DNA of 64,000 nt from Butyrivibrio sp. (GCA_017615275.1 JAGAAO010000046.1:1-64000), one strand, 5' to 3'. Counted from the first letter of the stretch, positions 1-8,453 are shown. A program made the numbers and translations. The notes: generated by a model not told the origin, from the sequence alone.

Positions 1-157
1 AATATAGTGATGATCTTCGTTTTTTGCAATTCATAGAGAATTTTTGCTTTATCTGTAGTAAAATAACAAAGTCAGATTTAATCTTAAATGATTCGAGGGT
101 GTTCTCCCTATTATCTTTTCCGAAAGTCACTTTACGCTATCAAGATGCAGATTATAA

Positions 158-186
158 TTGACAGCATCTATTATGGTGCGTATACT
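158..186 (+). promoter_or_regulatory. Strong sigma-A-type promoter
   Basis: TTGACA (158-163) is followed by a 17-base spacer and TATACT (181-186), close to the housekeeping consensus. It lies just upstream of a 33-codon ORF with a good ribosome site, and a terminator follows at 360-393, so it seems to drive a short transcript of about 200 bases. This is seen in the sequence only; no start site is measured. Confidence 0.65.
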
Positions 187-219
187 GATAACTAATATTT
201 TCGGAGGAAAGTTTATTAC

Positions 220-321
220 ATGACAAACACACGTCTCGTCAATCTAATGGTCAGAACAATGCTCGTGAATAATAATCAGGAGTATGGTTTTGCGTGCGAG
301 ATGAGGCTGTGTTATAGATGA
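220..321 (+). CDS. Possible 33-residue small protein
   Basis: This short ORF has an ATG, 33 codons and a TGA stop. A GGAGGAAA ribosome site ends about 10 bases before the ATG, a consensus-like promoter lies upstream and an intrinsic terminator downstream, so it looks like a self-contained transcription unit. The peptide is basic and mixed in character, with two cysteines (residues 26 and 31), four methionines and no clear membrane segment or signal peptide. I do not recognise it. It could instead be a chance ORF on a small RNA. No function is proposed. Confidence 0.45.
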   Translation: MTNTRLVNLMVRTMLVNNNQEYGFACEMRLCYR

Positions 322-359
322 ATATATTTTGAGATTCATAATAACCAAGTTTATTGAGA

Positions 360-393
360 CCTTATCAAGCTGATGTTTGATAAGGCCTTTTTT
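360..393 (+). terminator. Intrinsic terminator
   Basis: A 9-base stem CCTTATCAA / TTGATAAGG is followed by CC and a run of six T. It closes the short transcript from the promoter at 158-186 and precedes the acetyltransferase start at 445. Confidence 0.7.
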
Positions 394-444
394 AGTTCTG
401 GCGAGCGAACGCGAGAGCAGAACTTCATTTTTAGGAGGTGCAGA

Positions 445-1023
445 ATGAGAATCGAAGAAGAAAAAATCACACTGAAGGACGGTAGAATTCTATCGCTAAG
501 ATCCGCTGAGGAAAAGGATGCGCAGACAATGCTGGATTATCTTATTAAGACAGCTGAAGAGACGCATTTTCTTGTTAGATATCCGGAAGAAATAAGTCCT
601 GATCTTGAAAAAGAAAAGGAGATTATAAATAACACTCTTGAAGCTGAGGATTCGGTATGGTTTACAGTCTTCGATGGCGATAAGGCTGTAGGTAATTGCG
701 CGATTGCATGTCACAGGAATCAAATTAAGCTTAAGCACAGATGTGATTTTGCAATAGCGATTGAGCAGGCATATTGCGGTTGCGGTCTGGGAACAATACT
801 CATGACCAAAGCTATAGATAAAGCACGCGAACTTGGATTTGAGCAGTTGGAGCTTGGAGTTTTTGCAGATAACGAGAAGGGAATTGCCCTTTATAAGAAG
901 ATGGGATTTAAAGAAATGGGAAGAAATCTCAAGGCATTTAAGCAAAAGGACGGCACATATATTGATGAGATCAACATGATTCTGTTTTTATTTGAAATTT
1001 CTCCGAAATTCTTCTCCAAATAA
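445..1023 (+). CDS. GNAT-family N-acetyltransferase
   Basis: A 192-residue protein of the GCN5-related fold, which moves an acetyl group from acetyl-CoA to an amine. The acetyl-CoA loop is visible in the middle (CGCGLGTILMTKAIDKA, a variant of Q/RxxGxG/A), followed by the usual ELGVFADNEKGIALYKKMGF segment, the B-motif helix seen in many of these enzymes. The substrate cannot be told. The ATG at 445 is chosen because AGGAGG sits 8 bases upstream; an in-frame upstream extension to 373 runs back through the terminator and is unlikely. The nucleoside phosphorylase gene follows after 18 bases and may be co-transcribed. Confidence 0.85.
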   Translation: MRIEEEKITLKDGRILSLRSAEEKDAQTMLDYLIKTAEETHFLVRYPEEISPDLEKEKEIINNTLEAEDSVWFTVFDGDKAVGNCAIACHRNQIKLKHRCDFAIAIEQAYCGCGLGTILMTKAIDKARELGFEQLELGVFADNEKGIALYKKMGFKEMGRNLKAFKQKDGTYIDEINMILFLFEISPKFFSK

Positions 1024-1041
1024 AAAAATGATAGGAGGGCA

Positions 1042-1812
1042 ATGATGATTATAAAGAATGAGATACCCATATTGGAATACGATGATTGTTCCGCGGAAGT
1101 TATTGCGCCGAACCATGACTGTGAAGATCTGACTTTACCTAAGAAGTGTTTGGTAGCATTTCTTGGAGATGTGGTTCAGAAGTATGCGCAGGAAAAGAAA
1201 GCTGAGGTTGTGCAGGATTTTATTACATTTTCTCATATCGTAAAGGTATACGTTTTACATGATGAAGATGAGGATATCTGTCTGGTACAGCCTACAATCG
1301 GAGCGCCGGCAGCAGGTTCTTTGGTAGATTTTCTTGTAACGTGCGGTTGTGAAAAGATAATTGCGGTTGGCTCATGCGGAGTTTTGGCAGAGTTACCGGA
1401 GAATGCTTTTATAGTACCGGTTAGAGCATTAAGAGATGAAGGAACTTCATATCACTATCTTCCTGCTTCAAGATACATAGAGTTGGACAAAGAGCCGGTT
1501 GCGGCTATAGAAGCCTGTTTCAAAGATCATGATCTTCCTTTTACAACATGCACAACATGGTCTACTGACGGATTTTTTAGAGAGACAAAAGATATGGTTA
1601 AATATCGTCTGGAAGAAGGCTGCTCGGTTGTTGAGATGGAGTGTGCAGCCATGGCTGCTGTTTGCAGAAAACGAGGTGCTAAGTTTGGACAGTTCCTTTT
1701 TACAGCAGATTCTTTGGCTAATGTTCATGAGTATGAAGCCAGAGGCTTTGGAATGGATTCTCATGAAAAGGCATTGTTACTGGGACTTGATGTGCTTAGA
1801 GGTTATAATTAA
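1042..1812 (+). CDS. Nucleoside phosphorylase family protein (PNP/UDP superfamily)
   Basis: A 256-residue member of the purine/uridine phosphorylase superfamily, which cleaves the glycosidic bond of a nucleoside with phosphate or water. The superfamily marks are the IGAPAAG loop, the GSCGVL segment in the first half, and VVEMECAAMAAVC near residue 200, whose Glu normally contacts the ribose. Length fits the family. The base specificity is not evident; it is more divergent than typical uridine or purine phosphorylases. The ATG at 1042 has AGGAGG upstream; the adjacent ATG at 1045 is equally possible. Confidence 0.8.
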   Translation: MMIIKNEIPILEYDDCSAEVIAPNHDCEDLTLPKKCLVAFLGDVVQKYAQEKKAEVVQDFITFSHIVKVYVLHDEDEDICLVQPTIGAPAAGSLVDFLVTCGCEKIIAVGSCGVLAELPENAFIVPVRALRDEGTSYHYLPASRYIELDKEPVAAIEACFKDHDLPFTTCTTWSTDGFFRETKDMVKYRLEEGCSVVEMECAAMAAVCRKRGAKFGQFLFTADSLANVHEYEARGFGMDSHEKALLLGLDVLRGYN

Positions 1813-1827
1813 TTCGGAGGATGTATT

Positions 1828-2127
1828 ATGCAGTTTGGAATGCCTACACTTATTGAGAACAGAACATTGCAAGAAAACATTGATCTGTGCAGTAGTCTTG
1901 GACTCAACTTCATAGAACTTAATATGAATTTTCCTGAATATCAGGTTGAGTGTCTGGAGCAGATAGATCATTTAACAGAACCTGCTAAGAAGGCCGGTAT
2001 CTACTATACCATTCATCTTGATGAAAACTTGAATATTGCAGATTTTAATCACTTGGTCACTGATGCATATCTTGAAACTAAGACTATCGAGGCATTAAAA
2101 AAATCGGTCAAGTGGCTGAATAAGTAA
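1828..2127 (+). pseudogene. N-terminal fragment of a sugar-phosphate isomerase/epimerase-like TIM barrel
   Basis: The 99 residues begin like the xylose-isomerase-like TIM-barrel family: MQFGMPTLIE, then LCSSLGLNFIELNMNFPEY and a YYTIHLDENL strand. Full-length members usually run to about 250-290 residues, so only the first two or three beta/alpha units remain. The reading frame ends at an ordinary TAA, and the following DNA is a promoter region, so the rest of the gene seems deleted rather than frameshifted. It has a good ribosome site (GGAGG) 15 bases after the phosphorylase gene and may still be translated. Confidence 0.6.
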
Positions 2128-2140
2128 GTTTTTTTCCAAT

Positions 2141-2170
2141 CCTTATAAATTCCTTATAATTGTTTATTAT
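2141..2170 (+). promoter_or_regulatory. Tandem 11-base direct repeats and -10 element ahead of traX-like operon
   Basis: CCTTATAA occurs at 2141-2148 and again at 2152-2159, exactly 11 bases apart, followed by a TATTAT -10-like element at 2165-2170. Direct repeats one helical turn apart that replace the -35 are typical binding sites of OmpR/VanR-type regulators. The gene two places downstream encodes such a regulator, so autoregulation is a reasonable inference. Confidence 0.5.
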
Positions 2171-2196
2171 CCTCATTTTGTCAGGAGGATAATAAG

Positions 2197-3057
2197 ATGA
2201 TTACTAAAGAAAAAGGTTTAACAGGTTTTAATTTAAAGTATCTTGCATTGATATTTATGGTGCTGGATCACATTCACTATTTTTTTGAATTTACAGGAAA
2301 AGTGCCGATCTGCTTTTCGTGGATTGGAAGGCTGGCGGCACCGCTGTTCCTGTTCTGTTTTGTCGAAGGATTTATTCATACACATGACAGAAAAAAATAT
2401 TTCCTTAAGATTTATCTGATCTCCGTTATCATGGGAGCGATTCAGTTTGGATTCTACAATGTGTTGTCGCCTGCAGTAAGAGGCGATGGCTTTTTTCCCA
2501 AGAACGGGATGTTGTCTTCTTTTGCAATCTTGTTCGTTGTAATGCAGGGGATTGAGTGGATCAGGCAAAAGAAATTTGTAAAAGGATTAGCGGCTCTTAT
2601 CATTCCGTTAATTCTGCCGTTCATTATGGCTTATTGTGTATTTGTGCCGTTCGTCAATTCAAAAAATCAAGCCGGACTTTTTGCTGCAAATCTTATAAGC
2701 CTTTCTGTATTGCCGCTGCACACAGCGATTGTCGATGGAGGTACAGTGACTGTACTTGAGGGAATAATACTTCTTTTGTTCAGTTATTGTAAAAATAAGA
2801 AGATCCGTATCTATGCGTGGGCGATATTCAGTTTGCTGTTAAATGTTGCAGGGCTTGCATTGATGGGAGTAGGTCTGAGTGCAAAGACGCTGTTCTTTGA
2901 AGCATACGAGTGGATGAGCGTTTTTTCAATAATATTCATGTTATACTACAATGGAAAGCGTGGTGAGGGTAATGCGAAGTTGTTCTATTGGTTTTACCCG
3001 GTGCATGTCTATGCTTTGTACGGATTATCTTTTATTGTTTATTTGGTGATGCAATGA
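2197..3057 (+). CDS. TraX-like integral membrane protein
   Basis: A 286-residue polytopic membrane protein with about eight hydrophobic segments. The start (NLKYLALIFMVLDHIHYFF) and the IGRLAAPLFLFCFVEGF segment match the TraX/acyltransferase-like family. TraX acetylates F-pilin in enterobacteria, but Firmicute homologues have no established substrate. An acyl-transfer role at the membrane is therefore inference. AGGAGG lies 8 bases before the ATG. The stop overlaps the ATG of the response regulator gene (ATGA), so the membrane protein and the two-component pair form one operon. Confidence 0.75.
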   Translation: MITKEKGLTGFNLKYLALIFMVLDHIHYFFEFTGKVPICFSWIGRLAAPLFLFCFVEGFIHTHDRKKYFLKIYLISVIMGAIQFGFYNVLSPAVRGDGFFPKNGMLSSFAILFVVMQGIEWIRQKKFVKGLAALIIPLILPFIMAYCVFVPFVNSKNQAGLFAANLISLSVLPLHTAIVDGGTVTVLEGIILLLFSYCKNKKIRIYAWAIFSLLLNVAGLALMGVGLSAKTLFFEAYEWMSVFSIIFMLYYNGKRGEGNAKLFYWFYPVHVYALYGLSFIVYLVMQ

Positions 3058-3719
3058 GAATTTTGGCGATAGATGATGAGCAGGACATTCTGCAACTTAT
3101 AGAAAAAGCGTTAAGGGGGCAGTATCAGGTGGATACTGTCCATTTTCCTATACAGATGATTCCTGACGATCTGTCGGTTTACAACTTGATAATCATGGAT
3201 GTAATGATGCCAAAAGAAAGTGGTTACGAACTACTAATTAAGATCAGAGACATCGTTGATTGTCCTATTATATTTCTCAGCGCGAAGGCATTGGAAGAGG
3301 ACTTGGTGTACGGACTTTCAATAGGCGCAGATGATTATATCAGAAAACCGTTTTCGGTTGCGGAACTCAGAGCCAGAATTGCTGCCCACATCAGAAGAGA
3401 CAACAGAGAGCAGGTTGGCAATGTTATAAGAGATGAGCAAGTTATGATATATCCAAAAGAATGCGTGCTGAAAGTAAATGGGAATACGGTGGAACTTACT
3501 AAAAGTGAATTTGATATAGTGACGTTGCTGTTTAAAAACAAAGGGCAGATTTTTTCAAAAGGTCAGATCTATGAACTTATATACGGATATGACAAGGACG
3601 GAGATGAATCTGCAATCACGGAACATATAAAGAACTTAAGAAGAAAGCTGAAACAGTTTGGAATAGAACCTGTTGAAACAGTATGGGGTGTCGGATACAG
3701 ATGGAAAAAACAAATATAA
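3054..3719 (+). CDS. OmpR/VanR-family response regulator
   Basis: A 221-residue two-domain response regulator. The receiver domain (1-115) shows the acidic pair DDE near residue 7, the phosphoacceptor Asp in LIIMDVMMP, and the Lys in DDYIRKPF. The C-terminal winged helix (about 130-221) carries ELTKSEFDIVTLL and the typical VWGVGYRWK ending. The ATG at 3054 overlaps the TraX-like stop; a longer frame upstream has no ribosome site. It presumably receives phosphate from the adjacent kinase and may bind the 11-base direct repeats at 2141-2159. Confidence 0.9.
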   Translation: MRILAIDDEQDILQLIEKALRGQYQVDTVHFPIQMIPDDLSVYNLIIMDVMMPKESGYELLIKIRDIVDCPIIFLSAKALEEDLVYGLSIGADDYIRKPFSVAELRARIAAHIRRDNREQVGNVIRDEQVMIYPKECVLKVNGNTVELTKSEFDIVTLLFKNKGQIFSKGQIYELIYGYDKDGDESAITEHIKNLRRKLKQFGIEPVETVWGVGYRWKKQI

Positions 3720-4435
3720 AGCTGAGTGGAATTTTGGGACTATACCTATTGGTAATAGCAGTACTGATCGGTGTTGTGACTGTAGCCGCTGTTGTGATAT
3801 TCAGTAATGTTGCGATTACACGAGCGGATGATACAGAGAAACAGGTTGAGGATTGGATCGAAGCCTCTAAGGCAAGTGGCGAGTTTGACTTGGTTTCTTT
3901 TCCTGCAAAAGCGGATTATGTAATAGAGGCAGATGGAAAAGAAATCGGTTCACACATAAATAAGGGGAATGCTGAGAAGTTAGAAAAGTTTATTACAGGT
4001 TATAAAGCAAATGGGCAGGATAAACGGTTGAATGGGCAGGATGTATACAGGACTGTAGTCATCGGCGATTCGACAATTTATGTTCATTACAGTCTTGGAG
4101 TTCCCGGAGAATGGCTGGCATTTGGATTTACGGTTCTGGCATATATCGCTGTGATAGTGATTCCGTCAGTTATTCTTATAAGCAAGCTAAAGGAATTGAT
4201 CTATAAACTGGCTGAGGAAAAGTGGCGTAAAGAGTATGAAATAAAGCAGGAAATGGCGCAGATAGCACATGACCTGAAAACTCCGCTTACGGTTATAAGA
4301 GGAAACGCAGACTTGCTTTTGGAAAAAGAGCAGGATGATGACAGCAAAGAGAGCATCGAGGCTATCGTAAAAAATGCAGAGCGCATAGCAAGAAGCGTTT
4401 TGGAGATTTTGGAAAAAGATGAAACAGTTTTATAG
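3701..4435 (+). CDS. Truncated sensor histidine kinase lacking the ATPase domain
   Basis: The 244-residue protein has two membrane segments (about 8-31 and 139-161) around a roughly 105-residue extracytoplasmic region, then a dimerisation helix with the H-box HDLKTP (His190). It ends about 50 residues later with no N, G1 or G2 boxes, so the catalytic ATPase domain is absent. The downstream 230 bases encode no ATPase remnant in any frame I could see. The gene overlaps the regulator gene by 19 bases. It could work only if another kinase phosphorylates it, or it may act as a phosphatase or be a decayed kinase. Confidence 0.75.
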   Translation: MEKTNIKLSGILGLYLLVIAVLIGVVTVAAVVIFSNVAITRADDTEKQVEDWIEASKASGEFDLVSFPAKADYVIEADGKEIGSHINKGNAEKLEKFITGYKANGQDKRLNGQDVYRTVVIGDSTIYVHYSLGVPGEWLAFGFTVLAYIAVIVIPSVILISKLKELIYKLAEEKWRKEYEIKQEMAQIAHDLKTPLTVIRGNADLLLEKEQDDDSKESIEAIVKNAERIARSVLEILEKDETVL

Positions 4436-4529
4436 GAGCATTTTGTGAATAGGTAGCTACAATATAGTGTATTTAAAGAAAGCTAGTTATATTGAGAGAA
4501 TTTAAGGAATATAATATCTGGATATTATG

Positions 4530-4576
4530 AATCCCCTAAAGTTGGCGATATAAGCCGTCTTTAGGGGATTATTTTT
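4530..4576 (+). terminator. Intrinsic terminator after the two-component operon
   Basis: A 12-base perfect stem AATCCCCTAAAG / CTTTAGGGGATT (4530-4541, 4559-4570) with a 17-base loop is followed by ATTTTT. It separates the two-component operon from the NAD operon. Confidence 0.85.
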
Positions 4577-4596
4577 CAACTGAATAAACAACTGTC

Positions 4597-4625
4597 TTGT
4601 CAGTAGACTTTACATGTGGTAGACT
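4597..4625 (+). promoter_or_regulatory. nadA promoter with candidate NiaR-type direct repeat
   Basis: TTGTCA (4597-4602), a 17-base spacer and TAGACT (4620-4625) form a plausible promoter 40 bases before nadA. GTAGACT occurs at 4603-4609 and again at 4619-4625, the second covering the -10. A repressor bound to this pair would block the promoter. NiaR, encoded at the end of the operon, is the natural candidate; that link is inference. Confidence 0.5.
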
Positions 4626-4665
4626 GTGGGAAAAGAAACACATGAACTCGCGAAAGAGGTGAACC

Positions 4666-5577
4666 ATGACAGACGAGATTATTAAAGAAATTGAAAAACT
4701 GAAAAAAGAAAAGAATGCGGTGATACTGGCACACTATTATGTTGCCGACTGGGTGCAGGAAATCGCTGATTATGTCGGAGACAGTTACTACCTTGCAAAG
4801 GTAGCGGTTGACTTAAAAGAAAGTACGATTGTTTTCGCGGGAGTCAGCTTTATGGGAGAGTCAGCTAAGATTCTCAATCCGAAGAAGACGGTGCTTATGC
4901 CTGATATGCAGGCGGATTGCCCGATGGCACATATGGCTGATGTTAAGAGAATTGAGCAGGTAAGAAGAGAGTACGATGATGTTGCTGTTGTTTGCTACAT
5001 CAATTCGACGGCAGAGCTTAAGACACATTCGGATGTGTGCGTTACTTCTTCAAATGCGCTGAAGATTGTAAAGTCACTTCCTAATAAGAATATATTTTTT
5101 ATCCCGGATGAAAACCTTGGAAGATATATTGCAACAAAGGTTCCGGAGAAGAATTTCATTTTTAATGATGGTTTCTGCCATGTTCACAAGGGCATTGCAG
5201 TCGACGGTTTAAAGGCTGCAAAAGAAGCTCATCCTGATGCGGAGGTGCTTGCTCATCCTGAATGTCCTTTGGCAACACTTGAATTTGCAGATTACATCGG
5301 AAGTACGGCGGGAATTATAGATTACGCAGCCAAATCCGATAAGAAGGAATTTATTATTGCAACAGAGCTTGGTGTGCTTTATCAGCTGGAAACGAACAAT
5401 CCCGGAAAGAAGTTCTATTCGGCAGGAAGTCCCCAGACTTGTCCGAATATGAAGAAGGTGACTTTGAAGAAAGTCAGAGATTGTTTGAGAGACAATACAG
5501 GTGTGGTTGAAGTGAGCGACGAGAAGAGAGCCGCAGCACTGAAACCTCTTTCAAGAATGTTGGAGCTTGCAAAATGA
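4666..5577 (+). CDS. nadA: Quinolinate synthase NadA
   Basis: A 303-residue quinolinate synthase, which condenses iminoaspartate with dihydroxyacetone phosphate in de novo NAD synthesis. It has the family's repeated fold, and the three cysteines that hold the [4Fe-4S] cluster are visible as Cys85 (ADCPMA), Cys171 (DGFCHV) and Cys259 (PQTCPNM), at the expected spacing. LAHYYV near residue 22 and SMP-like MGESAKILNP are also typical. AGAGGTGA precedes the ATG at 4666. The stop overlaps the nadB start, showing translational coupling. Confidence 0.97.
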   Translation: MTDEIIKEIEKLKKEKNAVILAHYYVADWVQEIADYVGDSYYLAKVAVDLKESTIVFAGVSFMGESAKILNPKKTVLMPDMQADCPMAHMADVKRIEQVRREYDDVAVVCYINSTAELKTHSDVCVTSSNALKIVKSLPNKNIFFIPDENLGRYIATKVPEKNFIFNDGFCHVHKGIAVDGLKAAKEAHPDAEVLAHPECPLATLEFADYIGSTAGIIDYAAKSDKKEFIIATELGVLYQLETNNPGKKFYSAGSPQTCPNMKKVTLKKVRDCLRDNTGVVEVSDEKRAAALKPLSRMLELAK

Positions 5578-6887
5578 TGAGAAAAAAATATGATGTAGTA
5601 ATTGTAGGTACCGGTGCGGCAGGTCTTTTCTGTGCGCTTAGTTTACCAAAGGAAAAAAAGATTCTTTGCATTTCAAAAGATGCTCTTGACGGAAGTGACA
5701 GCTTTTTGGCGCAGGGCGGAATTTGCATGCTTAGAGATGATAATGACTACGCTTCCTATTTTGAGGATACAATGAAAGCAGGTCACTATGAGAATAGGAA
5801 GGAATCCGTTGAGATCATGATCAAAAGCTCTCAGCAGATAATTCATGATCTGGAAGGTTATGGTGTTGAGTTTGAAAAAGAGGATGGAAACTTCGTGTTT
5901 ACGAAGGAAGGAGCTCATTCAAACAACAGAATTCTTTTCCATGCGGATGTTACCGGAAGAGAAATTACAGGTAAGCTTTTGGACAGAGCGCAGGAGCGCG
6001 AGAACATCACTTTGATGGATTACACTACGATGGTAGATTGGGTATGCAAAGACAATGTTTGCTATGGTATCGTAGTTGTGGATAAAGACGGTAAGACAGA
6101 AGTTATTGAAGCAGATGTGACAGTTCTTGCCTGCGGAGGACTCGGAGGTGTTTATAGGCATTCGACAAACTTCCGCCATATTGCGGGAGATGCACTGGCT
6201 CTTTCACTGTACCACAATGTGCGATTGGAGAACTGCGATTACGTGCAGATTCATCCGACTACTCTTTATACACAGCAAAGTGGCAGAAGCTTCCTGATCT
6301 CAGAATCTGTAAGAGGAGAAGGCGCGGTTCTAAGGGACAAGAACGGTGAGCGATTTGTAGATGAGCTTCAGCCGAGAGATGTGGTCAGTCAGGCAATCTT
6401 TGCTAAAATGAAAGAGCAGGGCACAGAGCACGTGTGGCTTGATTTTTCTCCGATTCCCAAGGAGGAGATTCTAAATCATTTTCCTAATATCTACAAGCAC
6501 TGCTCGGAGGCGGGATTTAATCCGCTTGAGACATGGGTGCCGGTTGTTCCTGCTCAGCACTATTTCATGGGTGGAATATATGTGGACAAGGATTCCAAGA
6601 CCACAATGGAGCAGCTTTACGCGATCGGTGAAACGAGTTGCAACGGTGTGCATGGAAAAAATCGTCTGGCGAGCAATTCTCTTTTGGAGAGTCTTGTGTT
6701 CGCTAAGCGTGCGGCAGCAGATATCATTAATATAAAAGAAGTTAAGAAGACAGAAGACTTCGATACTCTTGTAAACTTGGATGATTATAATGACTTGCCG
6801 GCAATCATGGAAAAATATCATGCAATGGTAGTTAAAGAAATAAAAGAAGAAGCAAGATTACGTTCTTTGAAAGAGGAGGCAGTTTAA
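5574..6887 (+). CDS. nadB: L-aspartate oxidase NadB
   Basis: A 437-residue FAD enzyme that oxidises L-aspartate to iminoaspartate, the substrate of NadA. The FAD-binding GTGAAGLFCAL is at the N-terminus, followed by the SFLAQGGI segment, HADVTGREI, and the substrate-site region around QIHPTTLY and RPRD-like QPRDVVSQA. The enzyme is shorter than the roughly 530-residue enterobacterial protein because the C-terminal helical domain is reduced, as often seen in clostridia. The ATG at 5574 overlaps the nadA stop. Confidence 0.95.
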   Translation: MMRKKYDVVIVGTGAAGLFCALSLPKEKKILCISKDALDGSDSFLAQGGICMLRDDNDYASYFEDTMKAGHYENRKESVEIMIKSSQQIIHDLEGYGVEFEKEDGNFVFTKEGAHSNNRILFHADVTGREITGKLLDRAQERENITLMDYTTMVDWVCKDNVCYGIVVVDKDGKTEVIEADVTVLACGGLGGVYRHSTNFRHIAGDALALSLYHNVRLENCDYVQIHPTTLYTQQSGRSFLISESVRGEGAVLRDKNGERFVDELQPRDVVSQAIFAKMKEQGTEHVWLDFSPIPKEEILNHFPNIYKHCSEAGFNPLETWVPVVPAQHYFMGGIYVDKDSKTTMEQLYAIGETSCNGVHGKNRLASNSLLESLVFAKRAAADIINIKEVKKTEDFDTLVNLDDYNDLPAIMEKYHAMVVKEIKEEARLRSLKEEAV

Positions 6888-7739
6888 ATGAACGATATTA
6901 CTATGAAGTTAAATGCTGATGAGCTGATAAAGATGGCTCTCAGAGAAGATATTTCAAGCGAGGATGTTAGCACAAATGCGGTTATGCCAACGGCGCAGGC
7001 AGGTGTTGTTGAACTTATCGCCAAGCAGGACGGAATCATCTGCGGCATGGATGTTTATGAGAGAGTATTCAAGCTTCTTGATGACAGTACCGTTGTGGAA
7101 AAAAATGTCAAAGACGGTGATGAAGTAAAAAAAGGTCAGCTTATGGCTGTGGTAAAGGGCGATGTGAGAGTTCTTTTATCGGGAGAGAGAGTTGCTCTTA
7201 ATTATCTTCAGAGAATGAGCGGAATTGCTACATATACACACGAAGTCGCAGCTCTTTTGAAGGGCAGCAATACGGTTCTTCTTGATACCAGAAAGACAAC
7301 ACCCAATATGCGAATCTTTGAAAAATATGCGGTAAAATGCGGCGGCGGTCAGAATCACAGATACAATCTTTCTGACGGAATTCTTTTGAAGGATAATCAT
7401 ATCGGTGCTGCCGGTTCTGTTACCAAAGCAATACAGATGGCAAAAGAATATGCTCCGTTTGTAAGAAAGATAGAGATTGAGACAGAGACTTTGGATCAGG
7501 TAAAAGAGGCTGTAGAAGCAGGAGCTGACATTATCATGCTTGATAATATGGCTCCGGAAACAATGAAAGAAGCTGTAAAGATCATCGCCGGCCGTGCCAA
7601 AACAGAGTGCTCGGGAAATGTTACAAAAGAAAACATTTTAAATATTATCGATAGTGGAGTAGACTATATATCAAGTGGTGCTCTTACTTATGCTGCACCG
7701 ATCTTAGATATTTCAATGAAGAATTTACATGTAATATAA
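6888..7739 (+). CDS. nadC: Nicotinate-nucleotide pyrophosphorylase (carboxylating) NadC
   Basis: A 283-residue quinolinate phosphoribosyltransferase, converting quinolinate and PRPP to nicotinate mononucleotide. The signature region DTRKTTPNMRIFEKYAV followed by GGGQNHRYNLSDGILLKDNH is intact, as are the EIETETLDQ and DIIMLDNM motifs in the barrel. GAGGAGG overlaps the end of nadB and sits just before the ATG, so the genes are co-translated. It is the third enzyme of the nadABC pathway. Confidence 0.97.
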   Translation: MNDITMKLNADELIKMALREDISSEDVSTNAVMPTAQAGVVELIAKQDGIICGMDVYERVFKLLDDSTVVEKNVKDGDEVKKGQLMAVVKGDVRVLLSGERVALNYLQRMSGIATYTHEVAALLKGSNTVLLDTRKTTPNMRIFEKYAVKCGGGQNHRYNLSDGILLKDNHIGAAGSVTKAIQMAKEYAPFVRKIEIETETLDQVKEAVEAGADIIMLDNMAPETMKEAVKIIAGRAKTECSGNVTKENILNIIDSGVDYISSGALTYAAPILDISMKNLHVI

Positions 7740-7748
7740 GGAGGTATC

Positions 7749-8282
7749 ATGGAAGGACAGGCTAGAAGAAAAAAGATAATTGATATTGTAAAAAAGTCCG
7801 ACAAGCCTGTATCCGGTACATTTTTGGCACAGCAACTGAATGTCAGCCGCCAGGTGGTGGTCACAGATATTGCTCTTATCAGGGCAAACGGTGTAAATAT
7901 AATATCCACTAATCGAGGATATATCATAAATTCCGATAGTGGCAGATGTAAAAGGATAATAAAAAGCCATCATACAGATGAGCAGATTCTGGAGGAGCTT
8001 TTTATAATTGTTGATAACGGGGGTTGTGCAGAAAGTACCATTATAAATCACAGATATTATAATAGGCTGGAAGCGCCGCTCAATGTCAGCTCGCGTCGTG
8101 AAGCCAAGAAATTCATGGAAGCGATCGTATCGGGTAAATCAAAATCTTTAGGATCCGCTACCAGTGGATATCATTACCATGTTATCAGCGCAGACGATGA
8201 AGCTACATTGGACATCATCGAAGAAGAGCTGAAAGCCAAGGGCTTTTGGTTGCCGCTGGATGATTGGATTTCACAGGTTTAG
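7749..8282 (+). CDS. niaR: NiaR-type transcriptional repressor of NAD synthesis
   Basis: A 177-residue protein with an N-terminal HTH_11 winged helix (about 5-60; GTFLAQQLNVSRQVVVTDIALIR) and a C-terminal 3H domain named for its conserved histidines (HHTDEQILEEL, HRYYN, SGYHYHV). This is the layout of NiaR (YrxA), the niacin-responsive repressor of NAD genes in Firmicutes. It lies nine bases after nadC and probably binds near the nadA promoter. Confidence 0.9.
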   Translation: MEGQARRKKIIDIVKKSDKPVSGTFLAQQLNVSRQVVVTDIALIRANGVNIISTNRGYIINSDSGRCKRIIKSHHTDEQILEELFIIVDNGGCAESTIINHRYYNRLEAPLNVSSRREAKKFMEAIVSGKSKSLGSATSGYHYHVISADDEATLDIIEEELKAKGFWLPLDDWISQV

Positions 8283-8327
8283 TAAGGGCAGAAGGATAAC
8301 GGCTACAATATAATCATAAAAATATAA

Positions 8328-8370
8328 AAGGTATCTAACAGATAAAAATACTGTTAGATGCCTTTTTTTA
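8328..8370 (+). terminator. Intrinsic terminator of the nad operon
   Basis: The stem GGTATCTAACAG / CTGTTAGATGCC (8330-8341, 8351-8362, one G-T pair) is followed by seven T. It ends the nadABC-niaR transcript. Confidence 0.85.
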
Positions 8371-8453
8371 TTGCGTAAAAACAGATATAGTAGAAATTAA
8401 ATATCTGAAATTGTTGGAGCTAAGTGACAGATGTCAAGAATAAGGAGGCGCCA

